DNA from: Acetobacter lovaniensis
GTDB lineage: Bacteria; Pseudomonadota; Alphaproteobacteria; Acetobacterales; Acetobacteraceae
Length of the DNA stretch: 38,808 nucleotides
NCBI RefSeq assembly: GCF_014207635.1
Contig: NZ_JACHIE010000022.1
Coordinates: 1 to 38,808, forward strand
Direction: 5' to 3'
In this document: positions 6,741-15,683 of the stretch, piece after piece
Layout: each line of letters opens with the position of its first letter
How positions within the stretch are numbered: the stretch's first letter is position 1
Notes under the pieces: model-generated
Seen by the model: only the letters and a program-made list of their open reading frames with translations
Databases searched by the model: none
Told to the model about the DNA's origin: nothing
Program-made: the position numbers and the translations under genes

Positions 6741-9247
6741 CAAATCTGGCCAATAAAACCCGGATTTTAGCTGATCTGGCCGTTAACGCGGCACGTTGGG
6801 TGGAGGATCAGGCACCAGAGGCAGACAATAACAGTTTGCGGGCATTGCGCAGGGAGCGCAGGGTTGCCCGCAAGCTTTCGCATGCAGCGAACAGACGGTC
6901 AGCTGTAGCGGTTTATGGCGCATCGCAAGCGGGGAAATCGTATCTGATATCGAGCCTTTCTGCCCCGGAAAATGGCCCGCTCAGAATATGGTACGGTGGT
7001 GAGTCTTTTGAGTTTCTCAAGGAAATAAATCCTATAGGGGGAGACGAATCTTCAGGCCTGGTATCACGTTTTACCCTATTTCCCCCCACGCCCCCTGATG
7101 GCGCGCCACCCGTGACGGTCAGGTTGCTGTCTGTTGCCGATATTATACGGATTGTCGGAAACACCTTCTTATCTGACTTCAAGTTGATCAATGTTACGCC
7201 CCCGCCGTTGAGCACAATAATGGAGAGGCTTGGCAACCTGCCTTTGACGGAAGGGCAGACAGTTCTGGATATTGATGATGTTGAAGCACTGAGAGAGTAT
7301 TTTACGCGGAAGTTTGGCGATAAAATATGGATCAACATTCTTGATGACACATACTGGGGCTGGCTTGCTCAACATGTTGGTTTGCTGGTTCCACAAGATC
7401 TTCTCCGGGCATTTTCTCCGCTATGGGGCGGGGTTGAGGATCTGGGGCGTTATGCCGGTGTTCTTGTTGACGCACTGGTCACGCTGGGGCAGCCGGAGAT
7501 GGCTTTTTGCGATGTCAGGGCTTTGTTACCCCGGGACAAAAGTATCCTTAATGTTTCAACACTTTTCAAACCTGCGGGAGATATTGAGCCAGTTCATCTG
7601 GTGGGAGAAAACGGATCGCGTGCGTATCTTCCGCGTAATGTTGTCTCAGCCATTATTTCCGAGCTGGTCATTCCCCTGACATCCGCGCGCTGGTCGTTTA
7701 TGGACAAGACCGACCTGCTGGATTTTCCCGGGGCGCGTTCCCGTCTGAAAATTCCCGAGGTGGCAGAGGCAAGAGGTAAGGAGGGGACTTTATTCCTGCG
7801 TGGCAAGGTAGATTATCTTTTTGATCTGTACCAAGACAATATGGAAACCACGGCGACATTGATGTGTGTTGCTGATTCCGCGCAGGAGGTTTCAGACCTG
7901 CCCGCCATGATCAAAAGCTGGATTGATGATACAATGGGTGCTACGCCTGCGCAGCGGGCAGGCAAGCAGGACGCTCTTTTTGTCATTCTTACAAAATTTG
8001 ACAGACAGTTTGAGGAAAAAGGTGGTGCGGATGAGAGCAGTAGTGACGGATGGAATACCCGCCTGCAAGCATCGTTAATCAATTTTTTCAAAGAGAGTTG
8101 GGTTAACCAGTGGAAGCCAGATAAACCATTTGACAACGTTCAATGGTTACGCGCGTCATCCGCAGGCAGTTTGTACAGCCGTGACAACGCGACCAAGCTG
8201 GAGCTTGAAATGATTCCCGACGTCGCGCAGCGGGTTGCCCGGTCTCGGGCGTCCTATCTGGCCAGTCCTGTTGTCCGGAAGCATATTCATGATTTTGAAC
8301 GAGCTTTTGACGAAGCCATCAAGCCTAATGATGGTGGGGTTAGCTACCTTGCCGAGCGGTTGCATGATTTTTGCGAAAAGTCCGTCAGGACCGAACAGCT
8401 GACCAGTCGGTTAAAGCTGTGTTCTGAATCAATTCTTCGTATTATCACACCTTTTTATCATGATGTGTCGTCTTTGAATGCTTCTGATGAGGCGCGGCAG
8501 TCTGTGGCTAAAATTGCTCTTGCCTTAAGGGAGGTGCATCGGAACCGTTTGCTTGGTGCATTTTTTATCAGTCTGGAACCCGAACGGGAGGCAATTATCC
8601 GGGAGTGGAATCAGTTTAGCACTGAACTGGACACAGTGCCTGCTCCACCGGAAGAAGACGATCCGCTTGCCCTGATCCTTGGTGGAGCAATGCCAGACCC
8701 CGCCAGCCGGGAGGATCAGCATGACCATTTTGCAAAGCGTATCATGGATATGTGGGTAAAAGACTATCTTGGCAAAATGCAGCCTGAATACGCTGCTAGA
8801 TTTGATATGGAACCTCATGTGGCACGCCTGTTTGCGGAGCGCATGGAGGTTTTGGCAAATATGCTTGATCTGAAAGGAAAAATGGCGACCGCCCTGCGGC
8901 GGAACTGTGATCATGTCAACAGGCTGAATCTTTCGGGTGAAAAACAATCTGTGATCTGTGTTGAACTGATAGGTCGCTTCCTGACCTGGTTGGGATATGC
9001 AGATGAGGATGCCACATCTTCCAGACCATGCCGTATGAACTCGGATGAGAAAATTTTTGATCGACCGGATCCATGCGCCGGGTTACCCGACCTTCCCCTC
9101 AAACCGAATGTTTACGTAGACCAGTTTTTTCATGACTGGGTTCTGGCTCTACGGCAGCGTTTTGAAGAAAGCGGGCCTCAGTTTGATGTGGAAGCCAACG
9201 AGCAGTTAGGAACGATCATAAACGGACTGGACACTGTAAAAGCATGA
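6737..9247 (+). CDS. srfC: SrfC, large P-loop GTPase-like virulence factor family protein
   Basis: This protein has 836 residues from GTG 6737, chosen because it overlaps the srfB stop as GTGA with GGGAG ten bases upstream. An alternative GTG at 6710 would overlap srfB by 31 bases. The sequence shows a G1/Walker A motif at 61-68 (GASQAGKS), a DFPG G3 motif near 329-332 and a TKFD G4 motif near 419, the order of a translation-factor/dynamin-like GTPase. A basic helix precedes the P-loop (ALRRERRVARKL), and a long helical C-terminal half follows, reminiscent of dynamin-type effector regions. No membrane segment or signal is seen. SrfC always accompanies SrfB, so a joint nucleotide-driven complex is likely. 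GTP use is inferred from motifs only. Confidence 0.88.
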   Translation: MTNLANKTRILADLAVNAARWVEDQAPEADNNSLRALRRERRVARKLSHAANRRSAVAVYGASQAGKSYLISSLSAPENGPLRIWYGGESFEFLKEINPIGGDESSGLVSRFTLFPPTPPDGAPPVTVRLLSVADIIRIVGNTFLSDFKLINVTPPPLSTIMERLGNLPLTEGQTVLDIDDVEALREYFTRKFGDKIWINILDDTYWGWLAQHVGLLVPQDLLRAFSPLWGGVEDLGRYAGVLVDALVTLGQPEMAFCDVRALLPRDKSILNVSTLFKPAGDIEPVHLVGENGSRAYLPRNVVSAIISELVIPLTSARWSFMDKTDLLDFPGARSRLKIPEVAEARGKEGTLFLRGKVDYLFDLYQDNMETTATLMCVADSAQEVSDLPAMIKSWIDDTMGATPAQRAGKQDALFVILTKFDRQFEEKGGADESSSDGWNTRLQASLINFFKESWVNQWKPDKPFDNVQWLRASSAGSLYSRDNATKLELEMIPDVAQRVARSRASYLASPVVRKHIHDFERAFDEAIKPNDGGVSYLAERLHDFCEKSVRTEQLTSRLKLCSESILRIITPFYHDVSSLNASDEARQSVAKIALALREVHRNRLLGAFFISLEPEREAIIREWNQFSTELDTVPAPPEEDDPLALILGGAMPDPASREDQHDHFAKRIMDMWVKDYLGKMQPEYAARFDMEPHVARLFAERMEVLANMLDLKGKMATALRRNCDHVNRLNLSGEKQSVICVELIGRFLTWLGYADEDATSSRPCRMNSDEKIFDRPDPCAGLPDLPLKPNVYVDQFFHDWVLALRQRFEESGPQFDVEANEQLGTIINGLDTVKA

Positions 9248-10290
9248 GTAACGCAATCAAAATACTTCCCGGACCGCATGCCGAGGGAGCAACAATTGTT
9301 TTGCCAGGCCGTGCTGGGGACGATTCAGACAAACCCGTTACTCTGAAAGCGCCAGGATACCCTCCCGAAGTTAAGGGGGAGTGTAGTCGGGCTGCGCAGG
9401 GGAATGATCTTCTGATCCATATTCCGTCATCTGCCACCAGGGATTTTGAACCGGGAGCAGGGTACAAGATAGAAATTCCGGAATTGCGTGTGACAGGGGA
9501 CATAGAAGTGTGGCCTCAACTCCCAACGACCGGAAAGACGTACGCCGAGTTGGAGGCTGAGGCGCAGCAGCATCGCAACAACGGCATTCCGACAGAAGGG
9601 GAAAAGAACGATCCGGTTGTGCAGCCGGTTACGGCTCCTGCACATGTTGAGCCTGTTGTTGTGGAACCTGTTTTGGGGTTGGTCAGCGCATCATTCTGGT
9701 CCCGTCTGTACTCTATACGGAAATTTCTTTTTGCTGGTGGTGGTGTACTTGCCAGCATTCTGGCTCTGGCGGTCTGGTTTGTCGTGCATGGTCATCATGC
9801 ATCTCCGCCATCCGCACCCTTCAGGCCAGCTACTCCGGTGCCTCCTGTGGCGACGACTGTTCCGGTAACGGCTCATCAACCGGTTATGACGCCTCCGCCT
9901 GCCTCACCGGTCAATATACTGGAAGGTCTTAGTGTTCCGGCCGTGATTGCCCAAGCCGGTTCAGCTTCCGCGATTGGTGACGAAGGACAAAGACGGCTGA
10001 CGCATGGCAAGCCGGACGATGGTGTGCTTTTGCTGGAAGCCGCAGCACAGCGTGGCGATGGCCATGCAATGGCGCGCCTGGCACATTTGTACGACCCCAC
10101 GGCTTTTGACCCGAATGGACCGGTGCCCGCAGCCGATATACGTGAGTCGTCACAATATTATCGGGCGGCGGTGCAGGCTGGTGATGAGGATGTTAAGGAT
10201 GACCGCGCCCGTCTGCATGATCATCTGGAGAAAAAAGCGTCGGCGGGTGACATGGAAGCGCAGCTTGCCCTGAAGGATTTTTGGCCATGA
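9244..10290 (+). CDS. Bitopic membrane protein with Sel1-like repeats, srf cluster
   Basis: This 348-residue protein has three parts. A beta-rich cytoplasmic N-terminal domain (about 1-95) ends in a short acidic helix (about 100-110). A single membrane segment lies at about 162-182 (LFAGGGVLASILALAVWFVV), followed by a proline-rich linker (about 187-225). The C-terminal region (about 245-345) looks like Sel1/TPR-type helical repeats (LLLEAAAQRGDGHAMARLAHLY, shortened here by repeat). Arginine and lysine before the segment favour the repeats being periplasmic. Coupling is ATGA on both sides, so it sits between SrfC in the cytoplasm and the secreted vWA protein. It is a good candidate for the link across the membrane. 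No closer family was recognised. Confidence 0.6.
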   Translation: MSNAIKILPGPHAEGATIVLPGRAGDDSDKPVTLKAPGYPPEVKGECSRAAQGNDLLIHIPSSATRDFEPGAGYKIEIPELRVTGDIEVWPQLPTTGKTYAELEAEAQQHRNNGIPTEGEKNDPVVQPVTAPAHVEPVVVEPVLGLVSASFWSRLYSIRKFLFAGGGVLASILALAVWFVVHGHHASPPSAPFRPATPVPPVATTVPVTAHQPVMTPPPASPVNILEGLSVPAVIAQAGSASAIGDEGQRRLTHGKPDDGVLLLEAAAQRGDGHAMARLAHLYDPTAFDPNGPVPAADIRESSQYYRAAVQAGDEDVKDDRARLHDHLEKKASAGDMEAQLALKDFWP

Positions 10291-12191
10291 GAAAACCCTT
10301 TTGGCTTATCGCCTGTCTTCTTGCCGGGGGTATGTCACAGACCGTCCCTCACGGCTTTGCGGCCGATCTGACTCCTTTGCTGCAACCGGGCAAGCATAGT
10401 CTTTACCAGCGTATAATTACGCGGCCTGGCGCAATGGTGGCAACGGATGCAAAGGGAACAGGTGCAAAACCAGTTGATGGTTTTGAAGTGTTTTATGTGT
10501 TCTCCCGTGAAAATGGACGCGTTCTGGTAGGCCGGGGCATGGCCGGACCAACATTTGGCTGGATTGAAGAGAGCCACACGATTGCATGGTCTCATGCCAT
10601 GATTGCGGCATTTACTAATCCGGCCGGGCGCAACCGCGCTCTGTTTCTGGATACGGCGGAACATGAGCAGGCCATGCTAACGGCAAATGACTCAGCGCAA
10701 CAGGCCGATCATCTTTTAAGCAGTGCCCTGTCTGGCAAGCCCGGCTCCGTGGTCGCACTGGAGCCAGAAAACTATGTGGATATAACAAAGAACTTTTATC
10801 TTCTGCCTATTCTGGAAGCGACCACGATCGACAGGGAAAGCGGTCCTTCTGTCCATATGCTTCACGTTATCTCTGCCCCGTCGGTTCCGTCTGAAGGGCG
10901 TCCTCCGGCTTCACCCGAGGCGCTTAGAAAATTTCGGGCGGCTCTGGTCTTTGTCATAGATACAACGGCGAGCATGCAGCCTTATATCGACCAGACCCGC
11001 GCCGCGATTGGAGATATTGTTCATACAGTCCAGAACACGGCAGTTTCGCAAAATTTCCGTTTTGGACTGATTGCCTATCGTGACAGCCTCGCTGATACTC
11101 CCGGACTGGAATATACAACAAAAGTCTACGCAACTCCGGATCTGGCGCAGCCGATTGATGCTGTGCTCCCTGCAATTGCTGGGGTACGGGATGCTCAGGT
11201 ATCCTCTTCCAGTTTTGATGAAGATGCGGTGGCTGGTGTGCGTGCCGCCATTGATAACATTAAGTGGGACCAGTTTGGTGGCCGTTATATGGTGCTTATT
11301 ACCGATGCTGGCGCGCGCGGGAGCGAGGACCCGCATAGTGTGACCCATCTGGGTATAGAAGAAGCACGCCAGCTTGCAGCAACAAAAGGCATTGCGTTGT
11401 TTGTTGTCCATCTGCTTACCCCGGCGGGCGACGCTGCGCACGACCATGCCCATGCGGCTTCTCAATACAGGGCGCTTTCAAAATTTGGGACAGCGGGTAG
11501 TCTTTACTACCCGGTTGCGGGAGGTTCGCCTGAGGCGTTCCGGCCGGTTGTGCAGTCGCTTTCCACGTCTTTGCTGCAACAGGTGGCAGATACGACCGGG
11601 CGCCCCGTGGCCGGTTTGACGCCTGAGGGTATGAAGGTTGACCCGAAAACTGCGGTTGTCAGTCAGGCCATGAGGCTTGCCTATCTCGGTCGGGAGCAGA
11701 ACACTGCTGCTCCGGATGTCGTGGAAAGTTATACCGCTGATCGTGATCCTGCGGACGCTTTGCATAAAGCTCTGGATATCCGGGTTCTTCTGACACGGAA
11801 CCAGCTTTCGGATCTTGCTGCATCACTCAAGAATATTCTTGATGCAGGAATAGCAGGCCGAACAACGCCGGAAACATTTTTCACACAACTCCAGTCAGCT
11901 TTCGCGGCTACGGCCCGTAATCCATCAGAAATCAGGCATATTGACAAGCTTGGGCCGCTGTTGGGGGAATATCTGGACGGGTTGCCGTATAAATCCGACA
12001 TTGCGAGCATAACGCAGGATTCATGGCTGGCGATGGGGGCCATTGCCCAGCGTACCATCCTTAACAATATTGAAAGCAGACTGCGTCTTTACGAGGAATA
12101 TGAAGCCCGGCCAGACCTTTGGGTTCATCTTGGGCATTCCGAAGATCAGGGGGAGGCTGTCTACCCCGTGCCTCTTGAAGCGCTGCCCTGA
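10287..12191 (+). CDS. Secreted von Willebrand A protein resembling the periplasmic part of PpkA
   Basis: This protein has 634 residues from ATG 10287, which overlaps the preceding stop as ATGA and opens a clear signal peptide (about 1-26, cleaved near HGFAAD). Residues 30-200 match in order the region before the vWA domain of type VI secretion kinase PpkA: SLYQRIITRPGA, then FEVFYVFSREN, W-I-E, AFTNPAGRNRALF and YLLPIL. A vWA domain starts about 218 with the metal-site motif DTTAS (225-229) and ITDAGARGS further on. No kinase domain or transmembrane helix is present. In PpkA this part lies in the periplasm and receives the signal passed by TagR. Here it stands alone, just before TagT/S/R-like genes. 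It is probably the periplasmic sensor of the srf system; the family assignment rests on motif memory. Confidence 0.75.
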   Translation: MRKPFWLIACLLAGGMSQTVPHGFAADLTPLLQPGKHSLYQRIITRPGAMVATDAKGTGAKPVDGFEVFYVFSRENGRVLVGRGMAGPTFGWIEESHTIAWSHAMIAAFTNPAGRNRALFLDTAEHEQAMLTANDSAQQADHLLSSALSGKPGSVVALEPENYVDITKNFYLLPILEATTIDRESGPSVHMLHVISAPSVPSEGRPPASPEALRKFRAALVFVIDTTASMQPYIDQTRAAIGDIVHTVQNTAVSQNFRFGLIAYRDSLADTPGLEYTTKVYATPDLAQPIDAVLPAIAGVRDAQVSSSSFDEDAVAGVRAAIDNIKWDQFGGRYMVLITDAGARGSEDPHSVTHLGIEEARQLAATKGIALFVVHLLTPAGDAAHDHAHAASQYRALSKFGTAGSLYYPVAGGSPEAFRPVVQSLSTSLLQQVADTTGRPVAGLTPEGMKVDPKTAVVSQAMRLAYLGREQNTAAPDVVESYTADRDPADALHKALDIRVLLTRNQLSDLAASLKNILDAGIAGRTTPETFFTQLQSAFAATARNPSEIRHIDKLGPLLGEYLDGLPYKSDIASITQDSWLAMGAIAQRTILNNIESRLRLYEEYEARPDLWVHLGHSEDQGEAVYPVPLEALP

Positions 12192-12196
12192 GAGAG

Positions 12197-12907
12197 ATGT
12201 CATCTGTTTTGCCCGAACTCGTGCGTGTCAGGTCGTTGGAATGGCGTTCGCCTGATAAAAATTTTTCTCTTTTTGTTCCGAACTTTGTTCTAAAGGCAGG
12301 GGAGTGTCTGGCTATTGTCGGCCCCTCTGGTTGTGGAAAAAGTACACTGCTTGGATTGTTGTCGCTTGCTCTGCGTCCGACGGCAGGAAGCATTCAAATA
12401 GAAGGGCAGGAAGTTGCTTCCTGCTGGCAGACAAAGCAGGGCATCAGGGAACTGGGCAGATTGCGGGCGCGACATCTTGGTTTTGTTCCCCAGATGTGCG
12501 GCCTGCTGCCTTTTCTGTCGGTGCGTGCCAATATTGCTCTTCCCCTCAGGGTTCTGGAGCGTGACGATCATGGGCGCATTCTGGAGTGCGCGCAAAGGCT
12601 GGGAATCGCCAGTCTGCTTGACCGGGTTCCGGCCAGTCTTTCCGTCGGGCAAAGACAGCGGGTGGCAATTGCTCGCGCGGTTGTCCATCGTCCTCGTGTG
12701 GTCATGGCGGACGAACCGACTGCCGCCCTGCATCCCGATCAGGCGGATGACGCCATGCGGCTTTTGTTCGAGCATGCCAGCACAGAGGCCGCCGTTATTA
12801 TGGTCACACACGATGCCGTCCGCGCGGAGGAAGCTGGTTTTGTGGTCGTGCGGGTGGTGCCCCAGACAGCAGGCGCCATGATTGCAACAACGGATGCCGC
12901 GCCATGA
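12197..12907 (+). CDS. ABC transporter ATPase, LolD/TagT-like
   Basis: This protein has 236 residues, the normal length of a stand-alone ABC ATPase of the LolD/MacB class. It has Walker A (GPSGCGKST, about 44-52), Q-loop (GFVPQMCGLLPF), signature (SVGQRQR, a variant of LSGGQ), Walker B (VVMADEP) and H-loop (MVTHDA). Translation starts five bases after the vWA gene with GAGAG as ribosome site. Its stop overlaps the permease start by ATGA. With the permease and SUMF1 gene it reproduces the tagT-tagS-tagR order of type VI post-translational control. It is expected to drive conformational signalling across the inner membrane rather than solute transport. A plain LolCDE or MacB-like role is the alternative. 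Confidence 0.8.
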   Translation: MSSVLPELVRVRSLEWRSPDKNFSLFVPNFVLKAGECLAIVGPSGCGKSTLLGLLSLALRPTAGSIQIEGQEVASCWQTKQGIRELGRLRARHLGFVPQMCGLLPFLSVRANIALPLRVLERDDHGRILECAQRLGIASLLDRVPASLSVGQRQRVAIARAVVHRPRVVMADEPTAALHPDQADDAMRLLFEHASTEAAVIMVTHDAVRAEEAGFVVVRVVPQTAGAMIATTDAAP

Positions 12908-14100
12908 AAAAACTGCTTCTGATCGGAGGGCTCGCATTGCGTGATATGCTGTCCGAAAAAGTCATGGCTTTGTGTCTGATTATTGCCCTGGCCGCCACGG
13001 CAGCCCCTTTACTGGTCATTGCGGGTTTGCGGGTTGGGTTGGTTGAAGGGTTGCGTACAGCTCTTCTTGAAGACCCTCGTGTCCGTGAAATATCAAATGC
13101 CAGTAACAGACAGTTTGATACAGTATGGCTGCAAGCCCTGGCCCGGCAACCCGATATAGCATTTGTCGCGCCACGAACCAGAACCCTGGCTGCCAGTGTA
13201 TTGCTTATGCCGCAGGGGCGGCCGCAGGATGCACGCAGGGTTGAGCTTATTCCATCATCTGTCGGGGATCCGTTATTATCTCCGGTGGATATGTCAGTCG
13301 AGTTTGACAAAATTGTGCTTTCGGCTCCGGCTGCGGCATCGCTACATGCCCATGTGGGCGATGTATTGGATATGCATCTTTCACGCCTTGGCGAAGGAGC
13401 CACTCAGGAGAGTGTGCCTTTACAGGTTTTTGCGGTCTCGCCGCCACGCGCTATTGGTCAGAATGCCGCGTTTGTCTCTGTGCGGCTTGCGCAGGCGGTG
13501 GAAATTTTCCGGGAAAAGCCCGTGAGCTGGCAGGATGCCTGGACAAGTGCTGCGGCTCTGTTACGCACGCAGGCGGGATTCAGACTGTACATGAAGCATA
13601 TTGAGGATGTTCCCGCTGAAGATGCAAGGTTACGCGCAGCCGGTGTGGATGTAACGTCACGCGCGGGTGATGTTGCCGATCTGCTGACGCTCGACAAACG
13701 GCTTACACTGTTGTTCAGGCTAACCGCCTGTATGGGAGTGGCAGGGTTTGTCAGCAGTCTGGCCGCTGGGTTATGGGCTAATGTCGAACGTAAGCGGTTG
13801 TCTCTGGCTACAATGCGTTTTATCGGTGTGCCATATTTGACCGTGTTTCCCCTGCTTCAGGCTCAGATCCTTGCTTTTTGCGGAAGTAGTTTGGCGCTCT
13901 GTGGGGCATGGGTTGTTGGGTCTGTGATCAATCACCAGTTTGCCCAGATATTGCCAACTGGGCATCCTCTTTGCATCATTAACGGACGTCTGTGCATGAT
14001 GTCACTTCTGTTGACGGCTACCGGCGCCCTGCTTGCATCCTTGGCTGCGGCGCATAGAGCGGGCCGGATTGACCCCTGGGAAGGAATAAGCACACCGTGA
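12904..14100 (+). CDS. FtsX-like ABC permease, TagS-like
   Basis: This 398-residue protein has the layout of the MacB/LolC/LolE class: one membrane segment near the N-terminus (about 20-42), a large periplasmic domain (about 45-265) and three more segments in the C-terminal third (about 268-290, 313-340, 360-382). Positively charged loops (ANVERKRLSL) fit the cytoplasmic coupling loop that meets the ATPase. It is coupled by ATGA to the ATPase gene and by GTGA to the SUMF1 gene. In type VI systems TagT and TagS form such a complex and act upstream of PpkA. The neighbours make the same role likely here, although no secretion genes are present. Confidence 0.78.
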   Translation: MKKLLLIGGLALRDMLSEKVMALCLIIALAATAAPLLVIAGLRVGLVEGLRTALLEDPRVREISNASNRQFDTVWLQALARQPDIAFVAPRTRTLAASVLLMPQGRPQDARRVELIPSSVGDPLLSPVDMSVEFDKIVLSAPAAASLHAHVGDVLDMHLSRLGEGATQESVPLQVFAVSPPRAIGQNAAFVSVRLAQAVEIFREKPVSWQDAWTSAAALLRTQAGFRLYMKHIEDVPAEDARLRAAGVDVTSRAGDVADLLTLDKRLTLLFRLTACMGVAGFVSSLAAGLWANVERKRLSLATMRFIGVPYLTVFPLLQAQILAFCGSSLALCGAWVVGSVINHQFAQILPTGHPLCIINGRLCMMSLLLTATGALLASLAAAHRAGRIDPWEGISTP

Positions 14101-15641
14101 AAGCTTACCCGTCTTCAAAACTGGTTCTTCTTGCCGTGACCTTTATGTTTTGTCCGAGCTTTGCCTATGCGGACGCGGCGGCGTGGGATGCCAGATTTAT
14201 AGACCCTCATCCATTGCCCGATGACCTGAAACTGCCGTTGCCTTGTGGTGGTGCGATGGTTTTCCGGCCTGTGGATGTCCCGGATGGGAAGGGCATTCTT
14301 GATGATGTTGATATGACCATCGGCCGTCCGGACACGCAGGAGGGCTACAATCAGTACACGTTACGCACACATCTTGCGGCGGCATTTCCAGTGCAGGGGC
14401 ACCCCGAACTGCATCGGTACTACATTGGAAAATATGATGTTACAGTCAATCAGTATGCGGCTCTGAATGGGAGTTGCCCAGCACCAAGCCGGGCAGGACA
14501 GAAGCCGCAAACCGGCATTTCATGGGATGAGGCCAATGCCTATGCGGCCGGGCTTACAACATGGCTTCTCGAGAACAGGGCCCCTCTTCCGGTGGCGGGG
14601 GGAGGAAAAGGCTTTCTTAGACTCCCTGTTGACGAAGAATGGTCGTACGCCGCGCGGGGTGGCATGCGGGTGCAGGCATCTGAATTTGAAGCGCCTTTAT
14701 GGCCAATGCCCGATGGTGGCCCTGCCGCCTACATAGCGGCTGGGCCGGATATTGGGGAAATGCAGGCTGTGGGGCAGATGAAGCCCAATCCCCTTGGCCT
14801 ATATGACATGCTTGGCAATGCTGGTCAGATGATGCTTGATCCCTACAGGCTGAACCGTGTCGGGCGTTTGCAGGGCAAAGTGGGAGGGCTGCTGATCCGG
14901 GGGGGGGATTTTCATGCCAATCCCGATGAACTCACAACAAATGTTCGCGCCGAGCGGCCACCTTATAACGAAAAAACAGGGAAGCCGATGCGCGATCCGG
15001 CTATTGGCTTTCGTCTGGTTATTGGTGCCAGCGCCTTGGGCTCCCTGAAGGAAACAGAAGATGCGGAAAAAGACTTCAAAACATTGCTGAACGAAGCTCA
15101 GGCAACACCAGGGGATGCCTGGGCGGCCCTGCGGGCGCTCAAAGCGGAGGCAGGGTCAGACCCGGCAATGGCGGGAAAGTTATCACGCATTGAAACGGCA
15201 CTCACGACCGATGCACGTGCCAGAATCGATGCTGACAAGCAGGTGCTTGGCGCCCAGCTTCAAGCGCTTGCCGTTCTGGCCAATGCCGTGTGGGAGATCA
15301 ATCATGTGATTGATACAATTACTCAGGCAAAAATGAAGCTTGTTAATCTAACACCGCAGCAGGCGCAGAAGATTGAAATACATTTGGCTGAACGCCAGAA
15401 ATCCCTGAGTGCGGCAATAGAAAGTTATCTTGGCCTGCTTGGTGCCGCTGCCAGCAGTCCCGCCATCAAGGAACTGGATGGTATTGCCGCGGCCGGGCAG
15501 GACATGCTGCGCAGCCAGAACGAAGACTATCTGTTGGGGATGCAGGATTTAAGCCAGAAAAATCTTGAAATCCTTCATGCAGGTAAAAAAGTGACGGCGC
15601 AAGACATACTGGAAGAGGTAAAAAATATTCCGGCACAGTAA
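14097..15641 (+). CDS. Periplasmic SUMF1/FGE-fold protein, TagR-like, with helical C-terminal extension
   Basis: This protein has 514 residues from GTG 14097 (GTGA overlap), with a signal peptide cleaved near AYADA (about 26). Residues 45-310 carry the formylglycine-generating-enzyme fold: YYIGKYDVTVNQYAAL, ISWDEANAYAAGL, RLPVDEEWSYAARGG, GLYDMLGNAGQ, LIRGGDFHANPDE and IGFRLV. The two active-site cysteines of true FGE, which follow the RGG/KGGS strand, are absent (RGGDFHANPDELTTN), so it should not be a catalyst. This fits TagR, a periplasmic activator of PpkA. About 190 residues of charged helical sequence follow, longer than needed for the fold, and may reach the lipoproteins or the vWA partner. 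It is the last gene of the operon and is followed by a hairpin. Confidence 0.8.
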   Translation: MKAYPSSKLVLLAVTFMFCPSFAYADAAAWDARFIDPHPLPDDLKLPLPCGGAMVFRPVDVPDGKGILDDVDMTIGRPDTQEGYNQYTLRTHLAAAFPVQGHPELHRYYIGKYDVTVNQYAALNGSCPAPSRAGQKPQTGISWDEANAYAAGLTTWLLENRAPLPVAGGGKGFLRLPVDEEWSYAARGGMRVQASEFEAPLWPMPDGGPAAYIAAGPDIGEMQAVGQMKPNPLGLYDMLGNAGQMMLDPYRLNRVGRLQGKVGGLLIRGGDFHANPDELTTNVRAERPPYNEKTGKPMRDPAIGFRLVIGASALGSLKETEDAEKDFKTLLNEAQATPGDAWAALRALKAEAGSDPAMAGKLSRIETALTTDARARIDADKQVLGAQLQALAVLANAVWEINHVIDTITQAKMKLVNLTPQQAQKIEIHLAERQKSLSAAIESYLGLLGAAASSPAIKELDGIAAAGQDMLRSQNEDYLLGMQDLSQKNLEILHAGKKVTAQDILEEVKNIPAQ

Positions 15642-15658
15642 AAAATGAACTGTGCCGG
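15620..15658 (-). terminator. Terminator between convergent operons
   Basis: A perfect 10-base inverted repeat, CCGGCACAGT (15630-15639) with ACTGTGCCGG (15649-15658), encloses a nine-base loop. On the minus strand it is followed by AATATTTTTT, the usual T tract, so it best ends the lipoprotein operon. On the plus strand the left arm contains the stop region of the SUMF1 gene and the downstream T tract is poor, though the hairpin may still serve both sides. Confidence 0.8.
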
Positions 15659-15683
15659 ATTGTGGCGCCTGTTTTGTCAGATG

